DNA from: Polytrichum commune
Taxonomy: Eukaryota; Streptophyta; Polytrichopsida; Polytrichales; Polytrichaceae
NCBI GenBank assembly: GCA_950295325.1
Contig: OX485808.1
Coordinates: 17,382,527-17,446,526, forward strand
Direction: 5' to 3'
Length of the DNA stretch: 64,000 nt
Part shown: piece by piece, positions 23,870 through 36,521 of the stretch
Numbering within the stretch: the stretch's first letter is position 1
Layout: the number at the start of each line of letters is the position of its first letter
Translations under genes and position numbers: made by a program
Notes under the pieces: generated by a model
Told to the model about the DNA's origin: nothing
The model's input: the letters and a program-made list of their open reading frames with translations, nothing else
The model's database searches: none

Positions 23870-25205
23870 CTCGGGGAGTTCACTAGACATGTATATTTGT
23901 ATACACGTGCGTGACAAGGGTATTTATTCAAGGGGTATTTAATTATCCATCCTTAAATTTTTTTACCGTATTATTATATAATTTTCTAATTTCTTGTTTT
24001 TTAAATGACCCTATAATTACTTTTAAATTTGATGAAGCTCTAATTTTAAGCTAGGTATGTTCATTATAATTATTTGATTTTGCTCCAAAGGGTTTAATAG
24101 CATTCAAAGTACTAAGTCACCAAAATCCAAGGCACAACAAGGTTCTACATTAAGAGTGTTCATAAACAGTTTCAAACAACAAAATCAGCCCATGTTCCTC
24201 AATCAAGTTACACGCACAATTAAACACAACGGTACCGAGTGTCAAAAAAAACAATTAAAATACCAACAACAAAGCAAGCAAAAATAGGGTCCATGCAATA
24301 ATGTAGAAGGGTATAGAGTTAATACTACAACATCCTGCTTGAAGCAGACAGACACAAGACCAACCAAAACTCCTCTAATTTATCTTGAGAAATTGTTTCT
24401 AGCATTTAAAAACACTAGCAAAATTGTTCATAGCAAATGAAAGATGTCATGTTCATCTTGCAAAACAATTCCTAGCTTTTAAGAACACTAGTACATAATC
24501 AACAAATAATGCATGCCTTTAATATCTGTATTTTGTTACGGCCTAGCGCCCCAACTTCATCGCCATAGCCTTCAACGAGCTGTCCACAAACGGTCTGGAC
24601 TCAGGATTTGGGAGTGAAATGGGACTTACATGCAAGCACGAGTTCCAAAGTTGGACTTGTGTGGTCGTTATGAAGATTTGACCTCCACTCAAAGTAGAGA
24701 GAGAGAATGACCTGCACAGGCTGCCTACAAACCCCACCTCTCAAAAAGTCAACAACGTCGAAGAAAAAACTCTCGCCGATATTGAACCGCAAACCCCACC
24801 TCTCAGAACGGTGAAAAAAAAACTCTCAAAACCTAATCCTCTAGCAACGTTCTCCCCCAATTTTTCCTAAACCTTAATCCGTCATCCGCCCTCATCAATC
24901 TTTCATCCCATTTTTTCAACTGAATCGACGTAGCTTTTCATCCAAAATCTTCCCACCTCTGAACACAAAGGACACCCTATTTCAAAAAAACCTAGGATCC
25001 TTAAATCCTACGGTATATTTTTACAAATATTTTAAAAATATGCGTTATTTGTATCAAGCCTATATTATTTATAATACAAATTTTATCATACATACTCACC
25101 TATATTACTTCTAAGAAAATTCTAAGTTTTTCCTTTTGTGAATATAAATTACCCTATATTTTCTCGCACGTTGTTTTCTAATATTATCGCAGTGAACTCC
25201 CCGAG
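23870..25205. mobile_element. 8-bp-TSD TIR element (family K), copy B
   Basis: Flanked by perfect TTAGCACC duplications (23862-23869, 25206-25213). The first 15 bases CTCGGGGAGTTCACT are repeated exactly, inverted, at the other end. Subterminal ACGTGCG motifs lie about 35 bases in at both ends. The right end, read inward, has GCGAGAAAATATAGGG, as in copy C. No open frame related to the proteins of copies C and D was found, so it looks non-autonomous. Confidence 0.88.
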
Positions 25206-25213
25206 TTAGCACC

Positions 25214-27004
25214 AGTTGGAAAACATAAACCATATGGACGTCTTTTCCAACTTTGTGTCAACAAGTATACTTTCATGAATGTTTTCTAAAGCAAGCTTGC
25301 AAATCCCACATTAAAATTGATCTTGAAAATACATAAAACCCTAAGGATGATAACCGTTAAGACCCATTTGCTTGCTTTTATGGTTGCAACAACAAGATAA
25401 ACTTCTCTTAAGCTATGTGTACATGAAATTGCATTTGTATACATGCACTTATCCATTCAATACAACTTGTTCTCCACCCTTAAAATTATTTATAAAAATA
25501 ATAATTACAATTAAAATAATAAAAATAATCGAGTTAAATCTACAGCTGATGTACACAAACAAAGCATACATGAGCATACGAATCTTGATACACAACCACA
25601 CTCAAAAGAACATGTTAGAATTTTACTTTGCTTTCTTATAAGGAAGATAAATTTCACAAGATCTTTAATTAGTCAAGCAAGGGGATTTTATTTCTTTTTA
25701 ATTTTATGAGTACCTACATGTTGGGTGCACAATTCAAAATGAAGAAGAATGCCATTTTCTTTTTGTTTGTTGTAAACAAATTCAGAGTTGGCAATAAAAT
25801 GAAGTATTCCTTTAAAAAAAATTAAGTCACAAGGGAAGAGCTATCTTGGCTGATGTGTTGATAACAACATAGGTTGTGCACATAACATTTGATGCAAGGT
25901 TGGTCTTTTGGACCCATTTTTCAAGTTTTTGTTCTACAAGGAAAGAAATCACCTTGTTATTATTGTTGGTGCAATTTGGTGTCATGAAGCTATGAAAAAA
26001 AAACACGTACAACACTAAAATAAAATACAACGTTGAATCAGGCAGATGGCAACAACAATAGTACTTCACTGGAACTTTATGCACATAGTGAAGTGACTGT
26101 ACTTAATGTGCTTATGAAATGGGCATGTTTTAAGTTCTCTTAAATAGTGTGTATGCACATTATTTTGTGTGTGTTCCAATGTGCACTCACTTCTACATCT
26201 CATATGGATATGACAACACAAATGGTGCTAAACCCATCTCATGATTCGTATTGTTCCAAAACAAACAGAAGGAAATGAGACCATTTCATTGGTTCTTTGA
26301 TCATACACCACATGGATGTGCAGTAAGGTAGATGGGTCTCAAAATGGTTACTTTTTCCAACTAGCCCACTTCTCCTAGGTTTTGAAACACACGACTAGTA
26401 CACAATAGTTAGCAAATCCGAATTGAGACCGTAGCCACTTTCTTCGTAATTTTTTGGGCTCATTATCAATGTGAATATTCTTGTGCTCATTAAATGGTCA
26501 TATAGGACCCCCTAATCATGTTGATAATTTGAGTCTAGAATGGTTATCATACTTTGAGCATGTAGTCCAATCTTATTTTTTAAAACACATGTCTTTTTGG
26601 TATTTGTTCCTGGAGCCACACCTAACCCCCTACTAAAGATAAGTAACCGAATTAGGCACGCCTACCTTATCCCCAAGTGTTGGTGTGGGGGTTGGTGTGG
26701 GCGTTGGTAGAGACCCCAAATATTCGGGTTATTGTGCCACAACAACAGATTAAACACACACACACGTCGTCGCTTTGAGGAAGGAGCGGAGTGAGCAATG
26801 ATCATTGTCTCCTAAGAATTGAGAATAGAGTATCCGGTTAAGGTCCACACTAATGACTCCATGGAACAAGGCCACATATCAACCATTTGTTAAATGATTG
26901 ATTGGTATAAAGGTATGATTGATATGAATAAATCACTTATAATAACATAATAAATATAAAGCAATGATGAATAATATTATTAATAAAAATAAAAATAATA
27001 AAAA
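25214..27004. other. Gene-free AT-rich stretch
   Basis: Long A/T runs and short open frames without domains. A (CA)n run with CGTCGTCG lies near 26,755-26,770. No RNA gene seen. Confidence 0.5.
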
Positions 27005-27980
27005 TAGAGGAGCCTATTCCCGATCAAAGCCCCATTGGGAAACTATAGTTTGCAATAATTTCGATCAAGCTGGGATTGATTTCAGTAATTTCTTTTCATG
27101 GGTGGTTAAACTAAGGTTCTCCATTTCACGGTTTCTAAGGTTAGTATCCATGTAGGCCGCTTGCCCACCAGATTCTAGTGGAAATGCAAATGCCACCAAC
27201 CCTAAGTCTCCAACTTTGGTTATGGTATCACTAGAAAATCAATATTGCCATGACACATGTCCTTCGTATTGAGTGCTAAAGTGAGGAGGAATTCGTCACA
27301 AGATATATGAACAGTTATGGCAGAATCTCGACATTGGTAATGTGTTCAACCCAACTTTTGGCTTCAAAAATTCAAAATAATTTCAAATCAAGGAATAAAA
27401 TATCCAAAAATTGCAATCCTCCTCATTTCTATCTTCCGACACGGGAAGAACTTGCACCGCCTTAAACTTCTCCAAAGTTGGCATAGAATCTCTTAAGTGA
27501 TTGGGTATGGGCAACTCTACTTTATAGGGAGAGGGGGAGGAGGTTAAACCTAAGCATTCTAAAACACTAACTTCAATTATAAAAGAGGCGCCTATTCTCA
27601 ATCACGACCCCATTGGCAATCTATAGGGTATCAAAAAATCTCATCAAGTTGGGACTGAATTTCAATCAAGTTGGAATTCAATTTCAAACATGCCAGAACC
27701 CTTGATGCCATGACACATGTCTTGGTCTGAGTGAGGAGGAATAAACAATTATGACACTCTAAACATAGGTAATACGTTCACATCAACTTTTGGCTTCAAA
27801 AATCCACAGTAATTTCAATCTAAGGAATAAAATTACCGGAAAAAATACAATCCTCCTGATTTCTATCTTCCTACTGATTTCTATCTTCCTACACGGGATA
27901 AATTTGCACTGCTTTATACTTCTCCAGATCTAGCAGAGAATCTCTAAAGTGATCAGTTATGGGTGCCCTCAACTCTACAT
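27005..27980. repeat. Tandem duplication of ~500 bp
   Basis: Two diverged copies, about 27,005-27,560 and 27,583-27,980. Shared segments in order: GAGG(A/C)GCCTATTC, ATCAAG(C/T)TGGGA(T/C)TGA, CAACTTTTGGCTTCAAAAAT, AAGGAATAAAAT, CAATCCTCCT(C/G)ATTTCTATCTTCC and ACACGGGA(A/T)(G/A)AA. Offset drifts from 577 to about 450, so one copy has deletions. Confidence 0.7.
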
Positions 27981-28104
27981 TCTGTTACTTCTAACACAAA
28001 TGGCTCATTTCTGCAAAGAGCAGCATCAAATGGCTTATTCTTGCAGACATAAGGAACAAATGCCCATAAAAACATACCTGGTGACAAAAGATTGGACCAT
28101 GCAA

Positions 28105-28620
28105 CATTCCCAACCTCGAGGCTGCAATTCGCATTCCCAATTTTTACGCTAGAAACTAAATGCTCCTAATCTGATGGACGTATATATACAGCCATCGTGA
28201 CGAACTCCCCTTTCACTGCAATCTCATAATCAGGCAACCATCGCCATCTGAAACAACAGGCTTAAAACTCTGAAACCCTAGCCCGCAATAATACTACAAA
28301 CCAGATCACAAGCGAAACAGGACGATGTTTTTGGTATTTACAAAGTTACAATTTCATGCGAGGGTGGACAATCGAAAGCCACCTCCAGAAAGGATGCGCC
28401 AATCGGCAAATTATATGCACAACTTGAATGTTCATCCAGATTATTTGTGTCCTGTTCTGCCTGTACCTATCCTGTAACTGTACAAAAACAAGCAACAAAG
28501 CTCTACGTCGGGGTTGAAATTTGCACTCCCAACTGTGACACTAAGAAATGATCCTAGTCTGATGGTACACATATATACAAGCAAGCCATCGCGAAACTCC
28601 CCTCCCCTTCTTGCTTGTCC
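28105..28620. repeat. Local duplication downstream of the C-x4-C-x2-CH gene
   Basis: The segment at about 28,120-28,215 (CAATTCGCATTCCCAA, CTAATCTGATGG, ATATATACA, GCCATCGTGACGAACTCCCC) recurs at 28,515-28,605. Both copies probably lie in the 3' untranslated region of the minus-strand gene at 28.8-29.6 kb. Confidence 0.6.
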
Positions 28621-28839
28621 AACAATGATATTTATCATCATAAGTTGGAAGCTAAAAGTGCATATCCATACCAACACCACAGGTCGCCGATTGAACCACC
28701 TGTCGCCTTGGGAAGCTCGCCATCACACATGAATGTTTTGTTTGACTTTTCGGGGGAGAGAGAGAGAGGGAATGATCATCTCATCTCCATGGGACATCAT
28801 CATCGTGTTCCATGCTCATCATCATACTCATCATGCTGC

Positions 28840-29553
28840 TCAGACAGCAATGGCATCCACAATGGACCAGTCATCATCCTCCCACTCCGCATCCTCACAG
28901 CTATCCTCGGCATCAGAAAGCTCAACACCTGACCAACTGTCCGCACTCTCCGCCACACTCGGGGTACGGTTATTATACCCTGCTTCAATCTCGCTCTTGA
29001 ACACCTCAAACTCATTCCGGAATGATTCAAAGTCAACAACAGGAGCCTCGACATCATCGGTGGCGTTCTCGTCGTCGTCGTCGTCGGTGTTCTCATCCCC
29101 TGGGACATCATCATGTGTGTCAACCCTGACTTCCGCATTCTGCTTTTCAACTTTGGCAGCTACAGACTCCTGTATGTGCTCCAAAGCGGTGTCTAGCAGA
29201 AGTGAGATTGACAGAGCCCATCCCTCCGGCTCCTTACCTTCACCATCACTACCGTAACCCTCCCCTCTGCTATCCTCCTCGTTCCAGTCTGTGTCTGCAT
29301 CCCATTTCAAGCATGGACGGACCACTTTCCTCGATCCACCACATGTAGGGGCAACTTTGCTAACCCTCCAGTCGGACAGTAGATGTGTGCTTGGAATGTC
29401 GGAGAGTAATCTTTTGATCCGTCCCTTCCCTTTCGCCTTCGACTTGTTGAGCGGTAATGACTCGTGGCAAGTGGTGCATCCGACCACCTTACACTTGCCT
29501 GTTAATCGAGAGTGATTCGTTGCCTTCCCTGCCACACGCCCTTCCCTCCTCAT
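28840..29553 (-). CDS. Acidic plant protein with C-x4-C-x2-CH motif, function unknown
   Basis: Single open frame of 237 residues. The start is the first ATG (29553) after an in-frame stop upstream. Residues 18-30 read TGKCKVVGCTTCH (Cys21, Cys26, Cys29, His30), followed by a basic KSKAKGKGRIKR stretch (about 37-48) and a conserved-looking D(I/V)xSTHxLxDWRV segment (about 52-64). The C-terminal half is strongly acidic, with an Asp run (GTC/GAC repeats at about 29,069-29,085) and ends in EDDDWSIVDAI. I think it belongs to a plant-specific family of small proteins that begin with TGKCxxxxCxxCH, which I know only as uncharacterised. The Cys/His cluster could bind a metal. The 5' leader is GC- and purine-rich. 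Confidence 0.65.
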   Translation of the reverse strand: MRREGRVAGKATNHSRLTGKCKVVGCTTCHESLPLNKSKAKGKGRIKRLLSDIPSTHLLSDWRVSKVAPTCGGSRKVVRPCLKWDADTDWNEEDSRGEGYGSDGEGKEPEGWALSISLLLDTALEHIQESVAAKVEKQNAEVRVDTHDDVPGDENTDDDDDENATDDVEAPVVDFESFRNEFEVFKSEIEAGYNNRTPSVAESADSWSGVELSDAEDSCEDAEWEDDDWSIVDAIAV

Positions 29554-30237
29554 ACTGATTGATGCGTTCAATTTGCTCTTGATGCTCTAGATCTTCTTGA
29601 TGCCCTTTCGCCTCTGCCTCCCCTTCCCCTCCTCTGCTTGTACAAATTCGGTAGAAGGGGAGCAAGACGAACGCGCAATGTGAAAAAAACTCAGAAGAAC
29701 CTTCACCTCGACCACCAATTCACCAACCTTGATCCCCGAAACGACACAAACGCAATAAACTTAACTTCAACAACAGAACAGCAAACAACAACAACAACAA
29801 CAACAAAAGACCTCGTTCAATGGCCCTCTTCCTCTCTCTCTCTCACACTCTCCTCTCTCTACCACGCGCCCAACCCCAGCCCCGCGAGCACGCTACGCTA
29901 TGTCAAGAAAAGAATTGCGCTCCACGTGACTTCTCCCAAACTCCTCCAGGAAACCGCAACAACAACACCAACACCAAACCAACACTCCTCACTCCCTCCC
30001 ACTCAACCAACCAAGCACACGCGAGCTTCACCCAAACCAAAACCCGAATTCGAGTAGCCACCTCGGAATACTGGACCAAAGTGTGCCCCGTTATGATGAA
30101 TGGGACAACAAACGAGGAGGAATGGCGAGGAGATGCTGGTGACGATTCTTCCTTCCTCGAACGGGGCGCTGCGGAGGAGAAATAAGCTGTGTTAATTGGG
30201 GAGGGGTAAAGTAATTTGTTGGCTTGCGAGAGAAGAA

Positions 30238-30390
30238 AGGGATGGGAAGGGCAGGGCAGGGAAGGGCAGGGAAGGGAAAGGGAATGGAAGGGGAGAGGAA
30301 GAGTGCGCGTGGGAAGCACTCCTTGGATGATGGCTATGGAGGAAGGGGAGAGGGAAGGGAAGGGAAGGGAAGGGAAGGGAAGGGATCAAG
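30238..30390 (+). repeat. GGGA-rich purine array
   Basis: Dense runs of GGG separated by one to three bases (GGGCAGGGAAGGG, then repeated AAGGG), interrupted by about 40 mixed bases. The region meets the usual G-quadruplex pattern several times over. It lies about 0.7-0.85 kb upstream of the minus-strand gene start at 29553, so the C-rich strand is its coding-sense strand. Confidence 0.8.
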
Positions 30391-30489
30391 GCAAGAGGAA
30401 GCGGAAGAGGAAGAGTGTGAATGAATGGATGTGTTCCTGTAACGCCACATGCGTTCTGCGTCAGTCTTTGGGGAGGGAGGAGGGGGCAT

Positions 30490-33400
30490 TCGGCCAACCA
30501 CCTGCCTTGCTTGGTTTGGTCCCAAGGGTTGCTTCATTCGATCCCACCCTCCTATCCGAGCCTGCCACGTGTGTATGTTGTGTGTTGAGTCTGCTTTTGC
30601 TGCATTTCTTAATAAATGGGGTAAGGTACCCATCTACACTCTAACCTTCCTAATATCACGCTTGTGGCAACCAAAGTGCATGTAAAATTGAGGAGACTCT
30701 GTAGTGTTAACGTGGATGCGTGATAATAGAGAATTAGTGCAGCGTGTGACGTTATGGAATAACACAAGGTCATCATTGCAATAATGACGGCATGATGCGT
30801 GCCAACGTGTGGTTTGAATTCTTTGGTGAATTATTTTAATGACAAAAATATGTGACATATGGGAGGGAAATGTGACAATGAGGAGGGAGATTTGAATTGA
30901 GCACATATGTTCCCTAGAGATTCAGGATGTAAGAGAGGGAGTGGCATTACATAGGGTGGCATTACAGAGGTTAGGGTGTATTCCTGACCCTACCCCATTT
31001 TTGCATCTTCACCCAAATATTTCCATGAAGCACAGTATCAATCTTTGATTGGTGTTGTCATGGTCCAAAGATCAAGGAAGTTTGAACATGTGAAAACCTA
31101 CAAATACATGGCATGAAATTGATAATGTTTCATGGTCTACCGAATTTTGTATCAACCCCAAGATAAGGAAACAAAATGAAGCATCAATATTCATGCAATG
31201 ACATAAATGTGAGCATGTTCTCCTTGTATTGATCATAAGTATCGTGATAAGGTGTGATTAGTGGTGCATTTATTTTTATTTATTTTAAAATACACATTTT
31301 AAAATGTATTTTAAAATACTAGGCAATTTTTGAGGCAATTTTTTATGTTTTTTATTATAAATTCACAACTACAATCAACCCAGGCCAGTAGGACAAATAT
31401 AAACACGCTCAACTTCGCCATTTGTTCCATATTACCATATAGCATTAGTACATTCAAACTCAATGGCAGTATTTGAGCCTTGAGTGTTGCCACACGAACT
31501 GATAAATATTGGAATACATAACGCACCACATGGCACACCGGACAAGTCGTGAATGATGGTTTGCATTCACAATGTCTTCATTCTTGAATCAATACTTGAG
31601 CGGAGATGAACTCAAAGAACTGATCTTAGAAAAGGGGAATGTTTTCGACAATGATTTGCCATAAAGGACCTCACAGATTGATGTCTTCAATGATTTTCAA
31701 TATAAATTTTTAAAAAACAATTTAAAATGTTTTCAAAAATGTTTTATAATGCCGCCTCCTACCTCTAGAATAGAAAAAGAAACACAAGGTGTGATGCCTT
31801 CCTTTCAAAAGGTGGGTTGTGTGGGCAGGAGGAGGGGGAGTTATGACAAGGGTGTCATATGTGTCTATGAGTGGTCATGTTTTCTTTCATTTAAGATTAG
31901 GTATGTGAGGTATTATATTGCATTTCGGTGAATATATTTCAGTACGTTTTTGATGGTGAGTAGTGTGTCTCAATGAGGTAGGTCAAACCCAAGTTGGGAG
32001 AATAAGACACTTCAAAACCTCACAACTCTTGATTTGTTATACCTTATTGTGTAGAAGGACCCACGTGAGTAGGATGGTTATGCAATAACATTAAGTCGAG
32101 AGCCTAGTTGCATACGTATGTACACTACACGTGAAGGCACGTGAGCACACAAAATTAATTTTAATTTTCCTTCTATCAATGACTTTCAAGGGCCCTCACA
32201 CATTCATGGTCATGGCCCTTGGTCATACTGTAAGGTGGCCATGAGGGCATATTTACATTAGAGTCTAAGACCATGTAAACTCTAAAATCAAGCAATTCTC
32301 TTATTCAATAGCAAAATTTTGGACCCAAGAAGTTTACAATGCAATCCAAGTCCAAAGTATGAATAAACGGAAGTGATGCTATTGTTAGCACCACCTCTAT
32401 CCCCCTAAATCTTGGAGGTACCAACTCAAAAAACCACTCCACTCAATTTGAGAAATTAAACTTCAAGCTTGGGTCCAATCTTGAGTCCAAAAGTAAGGTC
32501 CATGAAGGGGTGTATTATACTCCAAGTTTATTCGACCTAGTCCCTAACATGAAACCACTCTTCTAGTATTTGATCTTGTTCTGGGCACTTCCAACTCCAC
32601 ACACAAAAGATGGTCTTTCAATATTCATATTGAAAATTGTCGCAGCCGATCAACAATTACAAATCACACATATCATCATTTCAATGTTCAATAAGCTTAT
32701 TGAAGTTGAGATGCAAAAGTTATAAAAAGTCCATGTTGTGGCTTGGGGTCCGATTGGTGGGCTCTTGGAGAGGGGAACATTGTGTGTGTAGTCATTGCCT
32801 CGGTGGTGCGGTGCTTATGAGGCCATTGAACTACCTAAGTTCATCAACCCTTCAAGACAATAATGGCTTAGGTTGTAGACTATGGACTTGGAAACACTAG
32901 GATCTCAACCAATGATGCCCCAAATCTCCCCCACACACCGACTATAATAATTTGCCATTTAATGTTTGTGTGATGTCCTTCTTGATATGATATTGAGTAG
33001 GAGGTTACAAAAATTTATTTGTTTGATTGTTGAATTAACAACAATGTCAAATTCTCTGTGAAGCTCCTCTCTACTTGACGGAAAACTTGTCAGGTGGTCA
33101 ATTGCCTCCTGTGCTTTGGCGTTGGCCTATCGGCCTTCTGTCTCATAAAAAAAAACAAATTCTCCATGAAGTGAGGGAGGGTGACGTGAGAGTTGCTTTA
33201 CACACAAACCAAGGGTTGTGACCATGAACATCTAAGGGCCCTTTGAACATCATCCAAAGGTCGTACCATGGGAATTAGATATCTACTTTCTGCAATAAAG
33301 TTAGCTATGCCAGGGTATGGTCTCAATTTGATTTTCCTAATCATTTGTAATAATGGTGTTTCGTATCCTAGGAGAAATGGGCTAAAATGGAGAAAGTAAC

Positions 33401-33701
33401 CATTTAACACCCATCCACCTTGGACTAATTCAAAGTCTTCAAAACAAGTCCAATGGTGTCAAACAAATTTAAAATAGAAACATCATACTTTCTTATTATT
33501 TCAGGGTTTTTAGGTTGGATGAATGAGGGGTACGTTCGTATGCGATGATTCCAACTAGAATGACCATGATGTCCCCCTCAATGCCTCATGTTTTTTGTTT
33601 TTTTTTTAATGTACACAAAAGTAAATAAAAGAAAGATTTTTTTTTTGTTGGGTGCCATCCTAGTTAATTCAAAACCCTTTACATGTATCACCATCATCAT
33701 A
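30490..33701. other. Gene-free stretch
   Basis: AT-rich desert. 32.05-32.26 kb is related to the 9.6-10.6 kb repeat. 32.57-32.93 kb resembles 21.25-21.63 kb and ends with part of R1 (GGACTTGGAAACACTAGGATCTCAACC). No coding region or structured RNA recognised. Confidence 0.45.
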
Positions 33702-34110
33702 GGGCTCGTTTGCACTACAGTGAAGATGTGCATTGGTTGGTCAATAAATTCATCCCAAGGCAAGGTTATTTGAGCCAACGGTTGGTATTGCGGACAAGAA
33801 AGAAAGAAATAAAATAAACTAAAACAAACAAAAGCCTCTAGTTGGAGTTTGCAAGTGGCCAAGCTTCTTGTCCAAAGGTTTGAGGTTGCCCAACAAACTT
33901 GACCTCCGGAGAACTCGCCCTAGCAAAAAACGTCGCCATGTTGACATCCATGTCATTTTTTCATCCATGCTTGAAGCTCTCCACTGAACAAATCTTGACT
34001 CTAGTGTAAACCCCAGCCGGTGAAGAACCCATTTTACAGCCAATCACATTACTCCATTCCCCTAAAATTCTTGACTGATGCACTTCTTCGCTGCAATCTA
34101 AACCAGGCCC
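33702..34110 (-). mobile_element. Harbinger/Tourist-like MITE (family M), intact copy
   Basis: About 409 bases with imperfect inverted ends: GGGCTCGTTTG...GTGAAGATGTGCA at the left and, inverted, GGGCCTGGTTTAGA...GCGAAGAAGTGCA at the right. G-rich ends with GTTT, and flanks ATA/TTA, resemble Tourist-type MITEs with a 3-bp TWA target. The same sequence at 56.9-58.1 kb is split by an insertion, so this copy shows the uninterrupted form. Confidence 0.6.
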
Positions 34111-35179
34111 TTAGAATGTGTAGATGATAGCATGAAAAATTTCCACATTGGTAATGGGAGGACCATATATATTCTCTCGCATTACTACAGTGAAGTGGAT
34201 CATGTCATGTATTTGATGACCGCTATTGGAGGGACACAAAAAGGACACTATTTCACTTTTTAATGGAATAAAGAATCTAGCTACCATAAGCATTGTTCCT
34301 TTGTTCCACTAAGACTTTTGTGCTTAAGTTAGATGCGTGGGTCCGACTACGAAACCCAAACAACCCTTGGACAAAGCGTGATATCCTTAAATCATGCATG
34401 CCGACCCCTTCCTAGCCCCACAACCTCAAGGCTTTCGTGAAATCACCTTTTTAGAAAATCTAGAGAAATGTGTACACGAACTTGAAACTTGGGGGAGAAC
34501 TATTCTACATTTTATGTCCTTCACAACTCAAACACTTGGTTGACGATCAAGTCTAACTTAATGACCTTGTAAGTCATAGCTTTTCGATTGTTGTTTGATG
34601 AGTCTTTGTGTGAAGGATGTGATCTTGTCCAAGTTTGTTAAAGAGCATTGTTGTTAAAAGGCATGAATATAACTAGGAATTAAGTAGATTGTAGACTTAT
34701 GCATTGCTTTTGACATAATGAAATAATAGATATGTCTTTTTATGCATGGAATTTATGAAATAAAGGGTGGGTTTTTTTCCGTCTTAGGTGCAAAGTGTAT
34801 TTCTTATTGTAGACAAAGTTTTAGTTGCATGCACACAATGTTATTCTTGGAAAACACAAATCTAGAGTGGTTATTTGGTTTTCAAGTACATGAATTGAAA
34901 AGGGTTCCATTCTATTTTTCTCAAATTTCCCTCCAATAAGTATGCCTCGCAGTATACTCTTACATGCATTATTATTATTTTTCCATTTCATTCTTAAATC
35001 CTAATTATATAATATTTGTCTTCAATGATTTCCAATTACAAGATCAGTAAAAATACATTTATGTGGTTCATGTAACCACAAAAATAAACTACTTGAGTGA
35101 TTCAAAAATACCAACATATCAAGAGCAACATAAATAACATAAAATTGCAAAGACTGTATTATTTATCTTGTTCAATCAA
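34111..35179. other. Gene-free stretch
   Basis: AT-rich sequence between the MITE and TIR element C. No domain-bearing open frame. Confidence 0.5.
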
Positions 35180-35187
35180 AATGCAAC

Positions 35188-36513
35188 CTCGGGGGGGGCA
35201 CTGGCGAAAAACGTAGGAACTACGTGCGATAAAATATAGGGTCTTGTATAAAATTTTGGCGCAAAATTTGTAAAATTATTAGATGTAGTATAGGGTGCTC
35301 TGGGATTGTGAAACATGATTATATGTAATATAGCATTTGAAAAAACATGATTAAATTACCTAAGTGGTACATATAAAATAGCATGGAGAAAAAACAATAG
35401 TTTCAAAAATTAAATACTTTGCCACCAAAATATGGCATGTTCTATATAGGAAGGGTTCAAAAGATAAGGGTGAAGGTTGGTACTAAGTGGGGCAATTGCT
35501 GGCAACCCATTGACTTGATGAAACATGCAGTCCAGAACGGAAATAGAGAAACGCTCTTCCCAACTGCTATGGCTTACCTCCATTGGTTCAAAAAACAGCC
35601 GGGTCTCAACAAATATAAGTATGTTGAGAGTGACTGTGTGTGGGTTGATGTGGATGCTATTATCTCAACTGTGTCTCTAGTGTATGAATCAACTAGCAAA
35701 ATCTACACCTTAGATGAGGTAGATGCAAACTCATTGAGTGAGTTCATTTCAAATAAAAAATAAAACCTGCTAAATTTGTACTATCTCACACATGTGGAGA
35801 TATAATTTGGAAAAAGGGTTGAATGATCATTAGTATACCTTGAAATCTGTAGTAGTCATTTCAGTTCGAGTACCCTCATATCTCCCACATGTGTAAATGG
35901 TATCCTAGCTAGTTTAGGTGGATTTTGCTTGCATGGCGTGGGATTTTCCTCCAATGTGTAGGATTGGAAGATCAAGGCATCAATTGACAAGCCTTCTTAT
36001 TACTAGGGCTTCTGCAAACCTTGTAAATGTGATTTTGAGACAGATGTGGCTGGCCTGTTCCCTAAGACCTCAAGGTTTCTAATTGTGTTCTCCAACACAA
36101 CTTTTATTCGTTGGCTCGTGTTGCTTAATGACATGTAATTGCAATCTTTTGTTGTTATTGTTTAGTGTTTTGCTTTGCCCGGACTTCAGTGTGACCCTAG
36201 ACCCTAAACCCTAGTAAATGTTTGTTTCTCTTACTCTGTACACGTGCTTCTAACGAGAATTCTACTGTATCATACACTTTAAGGAATGGGGGCAATCAGG
36301 GGAAAAAAATTACATATAAGTAATATAGGGTACCATAAAATCAACCATCCAAGAATTTATAATTACCAATAGGGTGCAAATAATCACAACAATTTACCAT
36401 TATTTCAAAAATTAGCATCCCTTATAATCCTTTCTCATAGGTAAATAGCCCCCATTTTAATAGGTCATTATCGCAGGTGTATGCAAAATATACAAGGGAG
36501 TGCCCCCCCCGAG
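35188..36513 (+). mobile_element. 8-bp-TSD TIR element (family K), copy C
   Basis: Flanked by perfect AATGCAAC duplications (35180-35187, 36514-36521). The terminal 15 bases CTCGGGGGGGGCACT are inverted exactly at the right end. Subterminal ACGTGCGATAAAATATAGGG at the left and CTGCGATAATGACC at the right match the family pattern. The right half keeps AGGTAAATAGCCCC, also found in copies A and D. It encodes a protein fragment related to that of copy D. An internal inverted repeat ACACATGTGG(G)AGATA spans 35,788-35,894. Confidence 0.88.
35437..35763 (+). CDS. Family K element protein, C-terminal domain only
   Basis: 108 residues from the ATG at 35437. It aligns along its length with residues 153-252 of the copy D protein: (Y/V)GRVQ, PIDL/AVDL, then (Y)KY and DVDAIISTV / DVDCIISTV, then Y-x-S-T and YTLD. 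No start codon or domain precedes it in frame, so it is either a truncated gene or the last exon of a longer one. Function unknown. Two diverged copies keeping the same reading frame suggest past selection on the protein. Confidence 0.55.
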   Translation: MFYIGRVQKIRVKVGTKWGNCWQPIDLMKHAVQNGNRETLFPTAMAYLHWFKKQPGLNKYKYVESDCVWVDVDAIISTVSLVYESTSKIYTLDEVDANSLSEFISNKK

Positions 36514-36521
36514 AATGCAAC

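Noticed and set aside
29638-30185. Open frames in the purine/pyrimidine-rich leader of the 28.8-29.6 kb gene
   Set aside because: They are Thr/Gln/Pro low-complexity readthroughs of repeats such as (CAA)n and (CT)n.
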